From Erodium maritimum (lineage: Eukaryota > Streptophyta > Magnoliopsida > Geraniales > Geraniaceae): 64,000 nucleotides of DNA. The first letter of the stretch is position 1, and each line of letters opens with the position of its first letter. Of this stretch, positions 10,924 to 21,100 are shown piece after piece. The notes below the pieces were generated by a model that saw nothing but the letters and a program-made list of their open reading frames with translations, made no database searches and was not told where the DNA came from. Location of the stretch: positions 83,643,043 to 83,707,042 of the forward strand of contig OY997588.1 of the NCBI GenBank assembly GCA_963921825.1, in the 5' to 3' direction. The translations under genes and the position numbers were made by a program.

Positions 10924-10928
10924 GTTCC
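10924..10928. repeat. target-site duplication GTTCC (left)
   Basis: GTTCC directly precedes the TG of the 5' LTR at 10929 and is repeated at 21477-21481 directly after the TGACA end of the 3' LTR. This fixes both ends of the element. Confidence 0.9.
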
Positions 10929-11159
10929 TGTGAAGACCGCTCTGGCTTTAAACAATTTAAGTTTTAAGTTTTTGTTCGAACGGAACGTCGATGGTGAATT
11001 TTGAATCAGTGTATTTAAATAACAAAAAGGTTTAAAAAAAAGTTGGGCCGGTCAGACCCGACCAGACGCGCAGGCCCATCCAGGCCAGGCCTGACCCAGC
11101 TGAACTGGTTGCTGGGCCGAGAGGCCCAAACCACTATCAAAGGCCCGTGAGGACTGTGC

Positions 11160-11167
11160 TATTTAAG
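11160..11167 (+). promoter_or_regulatory. LTR TATA box (TATTTAAG)
   Basis: This TATA-like box is followed at once by a 10-bp stem hairpin and a CT-rich leader. The 3' LTR has the same box at 18372-18379, and the second element has TATAAAAG at 25837. Confidence 0.6.
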
Positions 11168-11171
11168 CACG

Positions 11172-11196
11172 AAAATTAGGGTAAAACCCTAATTTT
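11172..11196 (+). promoter_or_regulatory. hairpin downstream of the LTR TATA box
   Basis: A perfect inverted repeat, AAAATTAGGG / CCCTAATTTT, with a 5-base loop contains the plant telo-box core AAACCCTAA. It would lie at or near the transcript 5' end. The 3' LTR copy is at 18384-18408. Confidence 0.6.
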
Positions 11197-12759
11197 CCAT
11201 TTCAGCACCTCTCCCTCCTCGTTTTCTCTTAAACCCGATCCCTTCCTCTCCCTCTCTCAATCTGGTCTCGTCTCGCCATCGCCGGCGTTTCTCCGGCCAT
11301 CCCTCTCGCTCAGCCACCCCGTCTCTCCTCATCCTCTCCACTCCCGAAACCTCACCTATCTCTCTCCCTTTTTCTCGATTCCGGCCTCCACCCCATCTTC
11401 TCCTTCGTTCACTCCGTCGCCGGCCACTTCCCCGTCGCCGAGTCCCGGACCTCCCTTACTCTGTCTTCTCCTTCGAACCAGACCACCGTCGCCGCTACGC
11501 CTCGCATCGAAACCCCCTCTCTTCCAGCGCCATCCGAAACCAGGTCCGAGCCCACCGCCGTCCTCTCAGACCCTCTCGCACCGCCGTCCTATCCTTCGTC
11601 TTCTTCTCTCTTCGTCGTCGACGTGAACGACCGGAGCCAGGTCGCCGACGCGTTCGACAGATCCGGGAGGGAGTCACCGTGGCCGTCCGGATCTGAGGCG
11701 AGAAAGGTCCCCGCCATGCTCCATCACCTCTTCGTTTCCCTCTTTCCACGGTGAGATTCTCACCTTTGGGTTTGGGCGCCGGCTTCGCCGCCGGTGGCCG
11801 GTCGGTTGCACCACCGAGCTCCTTTTTCGGTTTCCCGTGCTGTTTATTTCGGGTTATTTTGGATCTGATTGAGGGGAACCTAGATCTGTTAAACCTGCTA
11901 AAGAAATTGAATAATATTTGGAACTGGTTTTGAATTAAAAGGGGAATTAAAATCAAAACTATTTTAATGCGGACTTTTGGACTTGGAGAGAACCTGGAAC
12001 AAAACTGGATCGAGTTTGGAATGACTGAACGAGACGTTAAATCGGATTTAGAACGAAACAAAAGCGGACTGCTGAATCGTACCTCGAAACCGTGCCTCGG
12101 AATCTGTGCATTGGGAACCGTGCACCGGGTTCTGTGCTCGGGTGCTCGAATCCGATTCGTCGCATTCCCGCTTTTAGCCCGCTCAATTCTAAAAGAGAAC
12201 TTTTGAATTTAAATCGAATCGTCGTAACCTTATAAAACAATTTGTGAAACCGGTTTTAATTGTAACTTTCTGTGTAAAGTTTAGTCCGACTTCGAGCGAA
12301 GAGAACGCCAGAGTTAAACCCAGACTCGGACCTCGCCCTAGAAGACGGTGTTGGCCCGGTCTTCAGCAGCTAGGAGACGCTGTTGTGGTATCGTCTTGAG
12401 GTAGGGAAAAGTAGCCGGATCTCGGCCCTGACTAGGGAAAGTTAACTGTAGAATTGCATGTGACACCGGGGTGTCGTGGGTTGTTTAGGTCATCGAATAT
12501 TAGAAAAGCATGATACGGGAACGTAGCAATTATTAGAAAAGCATGTGACACTTAGTAGTGTCGTAGGAGCAGTGAACTTAGCGATATTAGAATTACTGGA
12601 GGCATATGACCATGCCCGTAGGTTGATTGCGAACTTATTGATATTAGGAGTACTGGAGGCATATGACCATGCCCGGAGGTTGATTGGGAAACTGGTAATA
12701 TTAGAACTGTTGGAGGCATTGGTTATGCCGGAGGTTGTTGTGTTTTATTGTTGAGTTTT

Positions 12760-13500
12760 GGGTGGCCATGAGAGCCCGTGTTATTATTATTGAGTTTGGA
12801 TGGCCATGAGAGACCGTGTTATTACTGTCGTGTCTTGGGCGGCCATGAGAACCCGTGTTATTATTGTTAAGTCTTAGGTGGCCATGAGAACCCGTGTTAT
12901 TGTTGTTGGTGTCTTGGGTGGCCATGAGAGCCCGTACTTGTTGTTGATGTTTTGGGTGGCCATGAGTGCCTGTTGGGTTGTTGAACCCGTGTTACTTTAT
13001 TGTTTATGTTTTGGGTGGCCATGAGTGCCTGTTGGGTTGTTGAACCCGTGTTACTTTATTGTTTATGTCTTGGGTGGCCGTGAGTGCCTGTTGGGTTGTT
13101 GAACCCGTGTAACTTTATTGTTTATGTCTTGGGTGGCCGTGAGTGCCCGTGGGGTTGTTGAGCCCGTGAGTTATGGTTGGTGTGTCTTGGGAGGCCGTGA
13201 GTGCCCGTGGGGTTGTTGAGCCCGTGAGTTATGGTTGGTGTGTCTTGGGAGGCCGTGAGTGCCCGTGGGGTTGTTGAGCCCGTGAGTTATGGTTGGTGTG
13301 TCTTGGGAGGCCGTGAGTGCTCGTGGGGTTGTTGAGCCCGTGAGTTATGGTTGGTGTGTCTTGGGAGGCCATGAGTGCCCGTGGGGTTGTTGAGCCCGTG
13401 AGTTATGGTTGGTGTGTCTTGGGAGGCCGTGAGTGCCCGTGGGGTTGTTGAGTCCGTGTTTTACTATTGGTGTCTTGGGTGGCCATGAGTGCCTGCGGAG
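12760..13500 (+). repeat. LTR tandem-repeat array (about 58-bp units)
   Basis: Units are built on CTTGGG-GGCC-TGAGTGCC and GGGTTGTTGA-CCCGTG. Five clean 58-bp units lie at about 13180-13470, with more diverged ones to the left. The 3' LTR (19970-20595) has only three of the clean units. Confidence 0.85.
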
Positions 13501-13589
13501 TGTTGATCTTGTGTTGTTGATGTTTGTTGAACCTTGCTTGTGATTGTGATTGGTTACTTGATACTGGTGGAGGTTGTGTGGTGTAGCTA

Positions 13590-13800
13590 ACCTCCGGACT
13601 GGGATCGGGAAAAGCGGAGAGGTTGTGGGCTAGCTCCCCGACTGGGATCGAGGGAAGGACACGCGGGTGTGGCTAACCACCTGACTGGGATCGGGTGAAG
13701 CGGAGAGGTTGTGGGTTAGCCTCCCGACTGGGATCGGGAGAAGTTACGCGACAGGTCGACCGCCTGGCCCGACTGGGATCGGAAAGGGCGAGAGACAGAG
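13590..13800 (+). repeat. ACTGGGATCGG repeat cluster
   Basis: Five copies of a CGACTGGGATCGGG-type core, itself a partial palindrome, occur at intervals of about 45 bp. The cluster recurs at 20690-20885 and 27865-28065. Confidence 0.8.
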
Positions 13801-14090
13801 ATGGTTACTGAGCAGCTGGTATGCGATCCTTTGTGATCTTGTTTGGTGTGCGATCCGTTGTGATCTTGGGTGTTGCGTGGTTGTCTGTCGTGTCCTTGGA
13901 GAAGGTCGTCGATTGTTGTGTCGGGTCTACTTTACGTGTCAGAGTGTTGAGTTGGTCAAGGAAAGTAACAGTGGGTGTGTGTTCAGTCGGAGTACTTGGG
14001 TTGGGGATAGTGTTCCCCGGTGTTGAGTTTGTTGTTGGTGTTACCGGCATTGTCTGCTAATTATGCCGTAGTTAGTCTGTTATCCGTGGT

Positions 14091-14108
14091 GGTGAGCGAA
14101 CGCTCACC
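14091..14108 (+). promoter_or_regulatory. conserved 18-nt LTR hairpin
   Basis: GGTGAGCG-AA-CGCTCACC is a perfect 8-bp stem. It is found at the same place in all six LTRs: 14091, 21187, 22008, 28312, 40575 and, reversed, 43520. Confidence 0.75.
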
Positions 14109-14383
14109 CCTAGCTGCTTTTCCTACAGGTACCGGTCGCAGGTTGGACTAGGTGAGCTTCTGAATCTTGAAGAGCTAGGAGCGGGATTCTGGGTTTATTT
14201 TGAGTCTAGGGACGGATACCATACTTTTGTCCACTCGTTGGGACGTGTTTTAAGTTGTAAATATTATTTTGTTGAACTAAACTGGTATTTTAAAATGTTT
14301 AAATGGAAAAGGTTTCAAAGTGTTTTATTATTTTAAATGTTCGCGTCCCGAGTTCGGTTTACTGAAATTGGGGCGTGACAGCT

Positions 14384-14395
14384 TGGTATCAGAGC
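14384..14395 (+). other. primer-binding site, tRNA-Met type
   Basis: TGGTATCAGAGC lies three bases after the 5' LTR end. It is complementary to the 3' end of plant initiator tRNA-Met, the usual primer for chromoviruses. Confidence 0.9.
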
Positions 14396-15950
14396 TCGAG
14401 GTTTCACACCTCGGACTGTACGTCGATTAGGTGGGGAGAGTCGAGTCGGTAAAGTCCCGTCGTGCGTTGGGTACGCAGGTCGGAACCGTGTGTAGACCTG
14501 TTGTGTTTTAAGTCTTGTTTTGTGTTTGTGAGTATGTGCAGTACGGGGTTACTGGCATACTGTTTGTGTGTTGCTGCGTGAAACATTTTTTTTAAAACTG
14601 TCGCGACTCGACTCAGGGGCGCCCCTGTAGTCGAGCGTGACGGTGTTGATGTCAAGTGGGTACAATGTAGTTCGGGGACGCCTAGACCGGGTTGTAACTA
14701 CCTGATGTCAAGAAATGAGGTTTTTAATGAAGTGGAAAAAGTTTTAAAATTGGTTGGCCCAGTTGACGTGTTTTAAAATTTGATTGGCCCTGTGGGCGGA
14801 TTTTGATTTTGGTTGGCCCAGTGGGCGTGGTTCGGTGTTGGTTAGCCCGGTGGGCGAGTGTTGTTGTGTTGTTGTTTGGCCGTGTTGGCTTGTGTTTTGG
14901 TTGAGGTTGAATGACTTGGTTTCTCTGTGAGTCGTGGCGTGTGTGTTTGCTGAATTGGTGGTCAAGTGTGTGTGTCGCTTAAGGCTAATTTTAGGGTTAA
15001 AACGGGTTAAGATTCGAGTTGGAACCGAGTTTGGAAAACAGGTCTGCGCGAGCGTCACGGATCCAGTCACGGATCCGTGACGGACCAGAGCGATTTGGCG
15101 AATTTTAGGTTTTTTGTCACGGCACCGTGATCCCAACCGTGACGGGGTCTGCCACGGGTCCGTGACCCCTGTCCTTCTCACCGTCTTGATTGTGCAATTT
15201 AAGTGTTGGTTTGGCATAGTTGTGTTCACAGTTGTGGGTTGTAGAAGTCGTAAGCTCGGTGTTAAAGGATGAGGTCTTGGGTTCAAGACTCATCGATGAC
15301 CTACGGTAGTAATACAACGCCTCGGTGTGAGAGTCTCACCACGGGTAGAGGTTAGGGTTGGTGCGTTGTGGATACGAACTAGGTTTCCCCTATGTGAACG
15401 GGTTATTCGAGGTTTTCCCTTGCATGAACGGGTGGTTGGAGTTTTCCTTCACGTGAGTGGGTTGTTTGAGGTTCCCTACATGATCGAGTAATTAGGGTAT
15501 CAAGGGTGTGAGCAATAGTGGGTTGCTGAGATGAAAGTAGGACCCCCGTTGGAATTTCCCTACGTGATCGGGTAATTGGGGTATTGAGGTTGTAAGCAAC
15601 AGTAGTTGCTGAATTGAGAACATAATCCCCGTTTCGAGGTTTCCCTTACATGAGAGAGTATTTGAGGTGTTAATGACTTGAGCAGTGTGACGTGTTGGTA
15701 GTAGGTTTTGGGATGGTGGTTTGCCCTGGCCAGATTGGTAAGTCTTTGGTGCGTTACTAGTATGCCATAATCGAACGGGTGTCCGTGGAGGTGAGCATAA
15801 CGCTAATCCCCTTTACTACTTTTCCCGCAAGGGACGAGTAGCGAACACTAGTTTGGTTGCGGAAAGTTATAAGTAAATGCATAGAGGATCGGGTGAGAGT
15901 TTGTGCTAGACTTTACCAAAGTAACTAATGGAGTGGTTTTTCGGTCTCTG
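14396..15950 (+). other. chromovirus leader region without recognisable gag
   Basis: This region contains repeated TTGGCCC-GTGGGCG phrases (14750-14860), a block of CACGG/CCGTGA palindromes near 15055-15170, and repeats of the GGTTTCCC...GAACGGG type (15370-15660). I found no CCHC zinc knuckle or gag-like frame. Confidence 0.6.
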
Positions 15951-15965
15951 CTTTGAACGTCATCT

Positions 15966-16120
15966 CTGTTGGATACCGGGGCGTCACACTCGTTTGTGTC
16001 GTCGAGTTGTGCTGAGAGGTTGGGGCTGAGTTTAGAGCCGTTGAGTCCACCCCTACGTCTAGGCACGCCGGTTGGTGGTGGTGTGGTATTGACTAGAGTC
16101 TGTCGTGCCTGCGAAGTCAG
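15966..16120 (+). pseudogene. chromovirus aspartic protease fragment
   Basis: The frame reads LLDTGASHSFVSSSCAERLG and continues LSLEPLSPPL. DTG at 15972-15980 is the catalytic motif of retroelement proteases, and GASHSF after it is typical of plant Ty3 elements. The frame is lost after about 50 residues, and the linker resumes in another frame at 16295. It would belong to the Gag-Pol polyprotein. Confidence 0.75.
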
Positions 16121-16294
16121 AGAAGCGAAATGACACCGGAGGTTCGAGAGAGGGCTCAAGAACCCTGAAGCTGGATCGAGTCCTCAACCCGAGGAGTGTG
16201 GTATGTTCGGAGTTGGTAGGCACGACGATGGTAGTGGGGAGAGGTTCTAGAGAGACTGCGAGGATCCGTGGGGATCGGCAGCGACTGATCTTGT

Positions 16295-17100
16295 GTGTGT
16301 ATCCGTGGGAAGGATACTTACGAAATGACAACCTTTGACGTAAACTTGGGAATGGATTGGTTGGCGAAGTACCGAGCCAATATCGACTGCCTTAGGCGAC
16401 GAGTGACAGTGTCAGCAGGCAACACGAAGGTGTCGTGTGTGCTGGGTAGTAATAGCGGGGTTCTCCTGTCGGCTTTGTCCGCAGTGGAGGAAGTATCGGC
16501 CGTGCAGAGCCGAGAGTTACCGCGAGTGGTGTGTGAGTTCCCCGAGATCTTTCCCGAGGAGTTGATCGGGTTGCCACCAGTTCGTGAGGTGAAGTTCAGG
16601 ATTGACCTGGTGCCAGGAACGGCAGCGATATCGATGGTGCCTTACAGGTTCGCGCCAGCCGAGTTGACCGAGCTGAAGAGTCAGCTCGAGGAACTTCGGG
16701 AGAAGGGGTTTATTCGTCCGAGCACATCGTCGTGGGGAGCGCCAGCACTCTTCGTGAAGAAGAAGAGTGGAGAGCTTCGGATGTGCATGGACTACCGGAA
16801 ACTGAACCGGGTTACGGTGAATGACCGATACCCGATGCCGAAAATTGACGACTGGTTTGACCAGTTGAGAGGGTCGACGTATTTCTCGAAGATCGACCTA
16901 CGATCCGGATACTACCAGTTGCGAGTCCGAGAGGGGGACATCGCAAGGACTGTATTCCGGACATGCTATGAGCATTACGAGTTCAGGGTGATGACTTTGA
17001 AGTGCCGAACGCACCTGCAACATTCATGGATCTGACGAACAGTATATTCGGTCGTTCTTAAATCAGTTTGTGGTGGTGTTTGTTGACGACAAAGATCCAG
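16295..17100 (+). pseudogene. chromovirus reverse transcriptase, truncated
   Basis: The open frame 16295-17035 gives the protease-RT linker [14 protein letters not shown], then RT motifs in order: [41 protein letters not shown], and [19 protein letters not shown]. The conserved IPK at the finger region reads MPK. A frameshift near 17010 breaks the next block, and the catalytic box survives as FVVVFVDD at 17067-17090 in another frame. Sequence directly after FVDD is not RT: the thumb, connection and RNase H are deleted. Confidence 0.85.
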
Positions 17101-17660
17101 GAGAGGGTTGTCGGCGGTGCTGACGCCGAGGGCTGGGATCGCTGTGCTAATTGGGAGTTACGGTATCGCGGAGGTTTGTACATACCGCGTGACGGCGGAG
17201 GCGACGAGCTGCGAGAGTCGCAGCATTCGCGTCTAACAGTGCACGTGAATGGCACTAAGAGGAGCACGACATCAGGTGGCATGTCTAGCGGAGCGGGATG
17301 CGGAGAGCGGTCATGGGATTAGTATCACGGTGCCTCACTCGTCGGCAGGTGAGAGCCGAACATCAGCGTCCCGCTGGTTTACTGCAACAACTGCGGGTTG
17401 TACAGTGGAAATGGGGGCACGTCATGATGGGTTTCGTGAGCGGTTAGCCGAGTTCGCCTACAACAACAGCTTTCAGGCCAGTATAATGATGGCACCGTTC
17501 GGAGCATTGTATGGTAGGCCGTGTCGGTCGCCCGTGTGCGTGGCGGAAGTGAGGAATGAGAGTTTACTGGGTCTAGAACTGGACCGAGAGACAGTTGAGT
17601 CGGTCATGCCGAAGCGTGAGCTGTTGAAGACCGCGCAGAGTTGGCGGGAGCTAGGCTGAC
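17101..17660 (+). pseudogene. chromovirus integrase fragments with core deleted
   Basis: LRYRGGLYIP and LRESQHSRLTVHVNGTK (about 17155-17260) match the N-terminal zinc-binding region. VRAEHQRPAGLLQQL and WKWGHVMMGFV (about 17350-17440, another frame) match the junction before the catalytic core. The sequence then jumps straight to LAEFAYNNSFQASIMMAPF and ALYGRPCRSP (17447-17540), which lie after the core. The DDE core is therefore largely missing. The same jump occurs in the second element near 24460. Confidence 0.8.
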
Positions 17661-17689
17661 TGACGGCGCCGACCTCTCGAGTTTGCAGT

Positions 17690-18149
17690 CGGTGACCATG
17701 TATCCTTGGAGGAGAGTCCGAAAGGTGGACTGGTGCGTTTCAACCGCGGCGGAGGCAGGTTAGCCCCGCGGTGTATCGGGCCTTTCGAGGTCTTGAATAG
17801 AGTGGGAGCAGTCGCATACCGACGTGCACTACCACCGCAGCTTGGGGAATATCCACGTTTCCCAATTGCGGAAGTCTCTGCGGACCCCACACACGTCATT
17901 GAGTGGGCAGATGTCGAGGTAACGGGTGATGTCTCGTATAAGGAGAAACCGGTTTGGGAAATGGATCTACGGGAGCATGTCCCGCGCGGAAAGGTTATCC
18001 GCTTAGAACGGGTGCAGTGGCGGCACCACGAGGCTGAGTCGACTTGGGAACGTAAGGACGAGGTTCGCGCGAAGTACCCCGAGCTGTTCGACTCCCGAGG
18101 TGCGTCTTTTTTAAATTTCGCGGACGAAATTCCCTTAAGGGGGGTAGAT
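17690..18149 (+). pseudogene. integrase C-terminus and chromodomain
   Basis: One open frame gives RCIGPFEVLNRVGAVAYRRAL (17770-17832), the GPF/Y segment of chromoviral integrases, then DPTHVIEW. The chromodomain-like end follows: VIRLERVQWRHHEAESTWER and KYPELF (17996-18090). Chromodomains of this group are thought to guide integration toward marked chromatin. The frame stays open into the 3' LTR. Nearby bases AATTTCG and GACGAAATTCC before the polypurine tract are typical of Tekay elements. Confidence 0.85.
18137..18148 (+). other. polypurine tract
   Basis: AAGGGGGGTAGA directly precedes the 3' LTR start (18150). It would prime plus-strand DNA synthesis. Confidence 0.85.
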
Positions 18150-21100
18150 TGTCAAGACCGCTCCGGCTTTAAACAGTTTAAGTTTTAAGTTTTTGTTCGA
18201 ACGGAACGTCGAGGGTGAATTTTGAATCAGTGTATTTAAATAACAAAAAGGTTTAAAAAAAAAGTTGGGACGGTCAGACCCGCAGGCCCAGCCAGGCCAG
18301 GCCTGACCTAGCTGAACTGGCTGCTGGGCCGAGAGGCCCAAACCACTATCAAAGGCCCGTGAGGCCTGTGCTATTTAAGCACGAAAATTAGGGTAAAACC
18401 CTAATTTTCCATTTCAGGGCCTCTCCCTCCTCGTTTTCTATGAAACCTGATCCCTTCCTCTCCCTCTCTCAATCCGGTCTCGTCTCGCCATCGCCGGCGT
18501 TTCTCTGGCCATCCCTCTCGCTCAGCCACCCCGTCTCCCCTCATCCTCTCCACTCCCGAAACCTCACCTATCTCTCTCCCTTGTTCTCGATTCCGACCTC
18601 CGCCCCATCTTCTCCTTCGTTCACTCCGTCGCCGGCCACTTCCCCGTCGCCGAGTCCCGGACCTCCCTCACTCTGTCTTCTCCTTCGAACCAGACCACCG
18701 CCGCCGCTACGCCTCGCACCGAAACCCCCTCTCTTCCAACATCGTCCGAAACCAGGTCCGAGCCCACCGCCGTCCTCTCAGACCCTCTCGCACCGTCGTC
18801 CTCTCCTTCGTCTTCTCCTCTCTTCGTCGTCGCCGTGAACGACCAGAGCCAGGTCGCCGGCGCGTTCGACAGATCCGGGACGGAGTCACCGTGGCCATCC
18901 GGATCTGAGGCGAGAAAGGTCCCCGCCGTGCTCCATCACCTCGTCGTTTCCCTCTTCCCACGGTGAGATTCTCACCTTTGGGTTTGGTCGCCGGCTCCGC
19001 CGCCGGTGGCTGGTCGGTTGCACCACCGAGCTCCTTTTTCGGTTTCCCATGCTGTTTATTTCGGGTTATTTTGGATCTGATTGAGGGGAACCTAGATCTG
19101 TTAAACCTGCTAAAGAAATTGAATAATATTTGGAACTGGTTTTGAATTAAAAGGGGAATTAAAATCAAAACTGTTTTAATGCGGACTTTTGGACTTGGAG
19201 AGAACCTGGAACAAAACTGGATCGATTTTGGAATGACTGAACGAGACGTTAAATCGGATTTAGAACGGAACAAAAGCGGACTGCTGAATCGTACCTCGAA
19301 ACCCTGCCTCGGGATCCGTGCATTGGGAACCGTGCACCGGGTTCTGTGCTCGGGTGCTCGAATCCGATTCGTCGTAGTCCCGCTTTTAGCCCGCTCGATT
19401 CTAAAAGACAACTTTTGAATTTAAATCGAATTGTCGTAACCTTATAAAACAATTTGTGAAACCGGTTTTAATTGTAACTTTCTGTGTAAAGTTTAGTCCG
19501 ACTTCGAGCGAAGAGAACGCCAGAGTTAAACCCAGACTCGGACCTCGCCCTAGAAGACGGTGTTGGCCCGGTCGTCAGCAGCTAGGAGACGCTGCTGTGG
19601 TATCGTCTTGAGGTAGGGAAAAGCAGCCGGATCTCGGCCTTGACTAGGGAAAGTTAACTGTAGAATTAAATGTTACACCGGGGTGTCGTGGGTTGTTTAG
19701 GTCATCGAATATTAGAAAAGCATGATACGGGAACGTAGCAATTATTAGAAAAGCATGTGACACTTAGTAGTGTCGTAGGAGCAGTGAACTTAGCGATATT
19801 AGAATTATTGGAGGCATATGACCATGCCCGGAGGTTGATTGCGAACTTATCGATATTAGGAGTACTGGAGGCATATGACCATGCCCGGAGGTTGATTGGG
19901 AAACTGGTAATATTAGAACTGTTGGAGGCATTGGTTATGCCGGAGGTTGTTGTGTTTTATTGTTGAGTTTTGGGTTGGCCATGAGAGCCCGTGTTATTAT
20001 TATTGAGTTTGGATGGCCATGAGAGCCCGTGTTATTACTGTCGTGTCTTGGGTGGCCATGAGAACCCGTGTTATTATTGTTAAGTCTTAGGTGGCCATGA
20101 GAGCCCGTGTTATTGTTGTTGGTGTCTTGGGTGGCCATGAGAGCACGTACTTGTTGTTGATGTTTTGGGTGGCCATGAGTGCATGTTGGGTTGTTGAACC
20201 CGTGTTACTTTATTGTTATGTTTTGGGTGGCCATGAGTGCCTGTTGGGTTGTTGAACCCGTGTTACTTTATTGTTTATGTCTTGGGTGGCCGTGAGTGCC
20301 TGTTGGGTTGTTGAACCCGTGTTACTTTATTGTTTATTTCTTGGGTGGTCGTGAGTTCCCGTGGGGTTGTTGAGCCCATGAGTTTTGGTTGGTGTGTCTT
20401 GGGAGGCCGTGAGTGCCTGTGGGGTTGTTGAGCCCGTGAGTTATGGTTGGTGTGTCTTGGGAGGCCGTGAGTGCCCGTGGGGTTGTTGAGCCCGTGAGTT
20501 ATGGTTGGTGTGTCTTGGGAGGCCGTGAGTGCCCGTGGAATTTTTGAGTCCGTGTTTTACTATTGGTGTCTTGGGTGGCCATGAGTGCCTGCGGAGTGTT
20601 GATCTTGTGTTGTTACTGTTTGTTGAACCTTGCTTGTGATTGTGATTGGTTACTTGATACTGGTGGAGGTTGTGTGGTGTAGCTAGCCTTCCGACTAGGA
20701 TCGGGAGAAGCAGAGAGGTTGTGGGCTAGCTCCCCGACTGGGATCGGGGGAAGGACGCGCGGGTGTGGCTAACCACCCGACTGGGATCGGGTGAAGCGTA
20801 GAGGTTGTGGGTTAGCCTCCCGACTGGGATCGGGAGAAGTTGTGCGACAGGTCGACCGCCTGTCCCGACTGGGATCGGAAAGGGCGAGAGACAGAGATGG
20901 TTACTGAGCAGATGGTATGCGATCCTTTGTGATCTTGTTTGGTGTGCGATCCTTTGTGATCTTGGGTGTTGCGTGGTTTTCTGTCGTGTCCTTGGAGAAG
21001 GTCGTCGGTTGTTGTGTCGGGTCTACTTTACGTGTCAGAGTGTTGAGTTGGTCAAGGAAGGTAACAGTGGGTGTGTGTTCAGTCGGAGTACTTGGGTTGG

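Larger units (their letters stand above)
7263..10928 (+). mobile_element. family C chromovirus-type LTR, left part (split)
   Basis: It starts with TGTAAGAACC and follows the solo LTR at 37889-40867 closely in its first 1.2 kb, including the GGTCAACG...CAGTCAAA opening and the GTGATCGGCATTGTCGGGGT block. It is interrupted by a minus-strand Tat/Athila-like LTR (about 8529-10335) and then by the chromovirus at 10929. The right part is 21477-22300 and ends in TGACA. No internal coding region of this family is present, so it is probably a solo LTR. The expected 5-bp duplication is not intact: flanks read GCAACC and GTTACC. Confidence 0.65.
11751..14128 (+). other. candidate intron inside the 5' LTR
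   Basis: The left end is ACG/GTGAGATTC, a good 5' splice site. The right end is GCTTTTCCTACAG/GT, a pyrimidine-rich 3' splice site. Both ends are kept in the other LTRs of the superfamily although the sequence between them differs. Splicing is inferred, not shown. Confidence 0.4.
10929..14380 (+). repeat. 5' LTR of the chromovirus (3452 bp)
   Basis: It starts TGTGAAGACC and ends GGGGCGTGACA. From left to right it holds a U3 with a TATA box (11160), a hairpin (11172-11196), a CT-rich leader, a splice-donor-like site (11751), a 58-bp tandem-repeat array, ACTGGGATCGG repeats, an 18-nt hairpin (14091-14108) and an acceptor-like site (14128). It is 125 bp longer than the 3' LTR, mostly because of two extra 58-bp units. 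Confidence 0.9.

Noticed and set aside
11495-12061. 188-codon minus-strand ORF
   Set aside because: It is antisense of the LTR leader and repeated in the 3' LTR at 18707-19411; no domain.
13180-13470. Regular repeats that could suggest a CRISPR array
   Set aside because: Units are contiguous 58-bp tandem repeats without unique spacers, inside a plant LTR.
18440-18838. 132-codon proline/serine-rich ORF, and the opposing 234-codon ORF at 18707-19411
   Set aside because: Both lie in the CT-rich leader of the LTR; the same frames appear in the 5' LTR and no known domain is present. They are composition effects.
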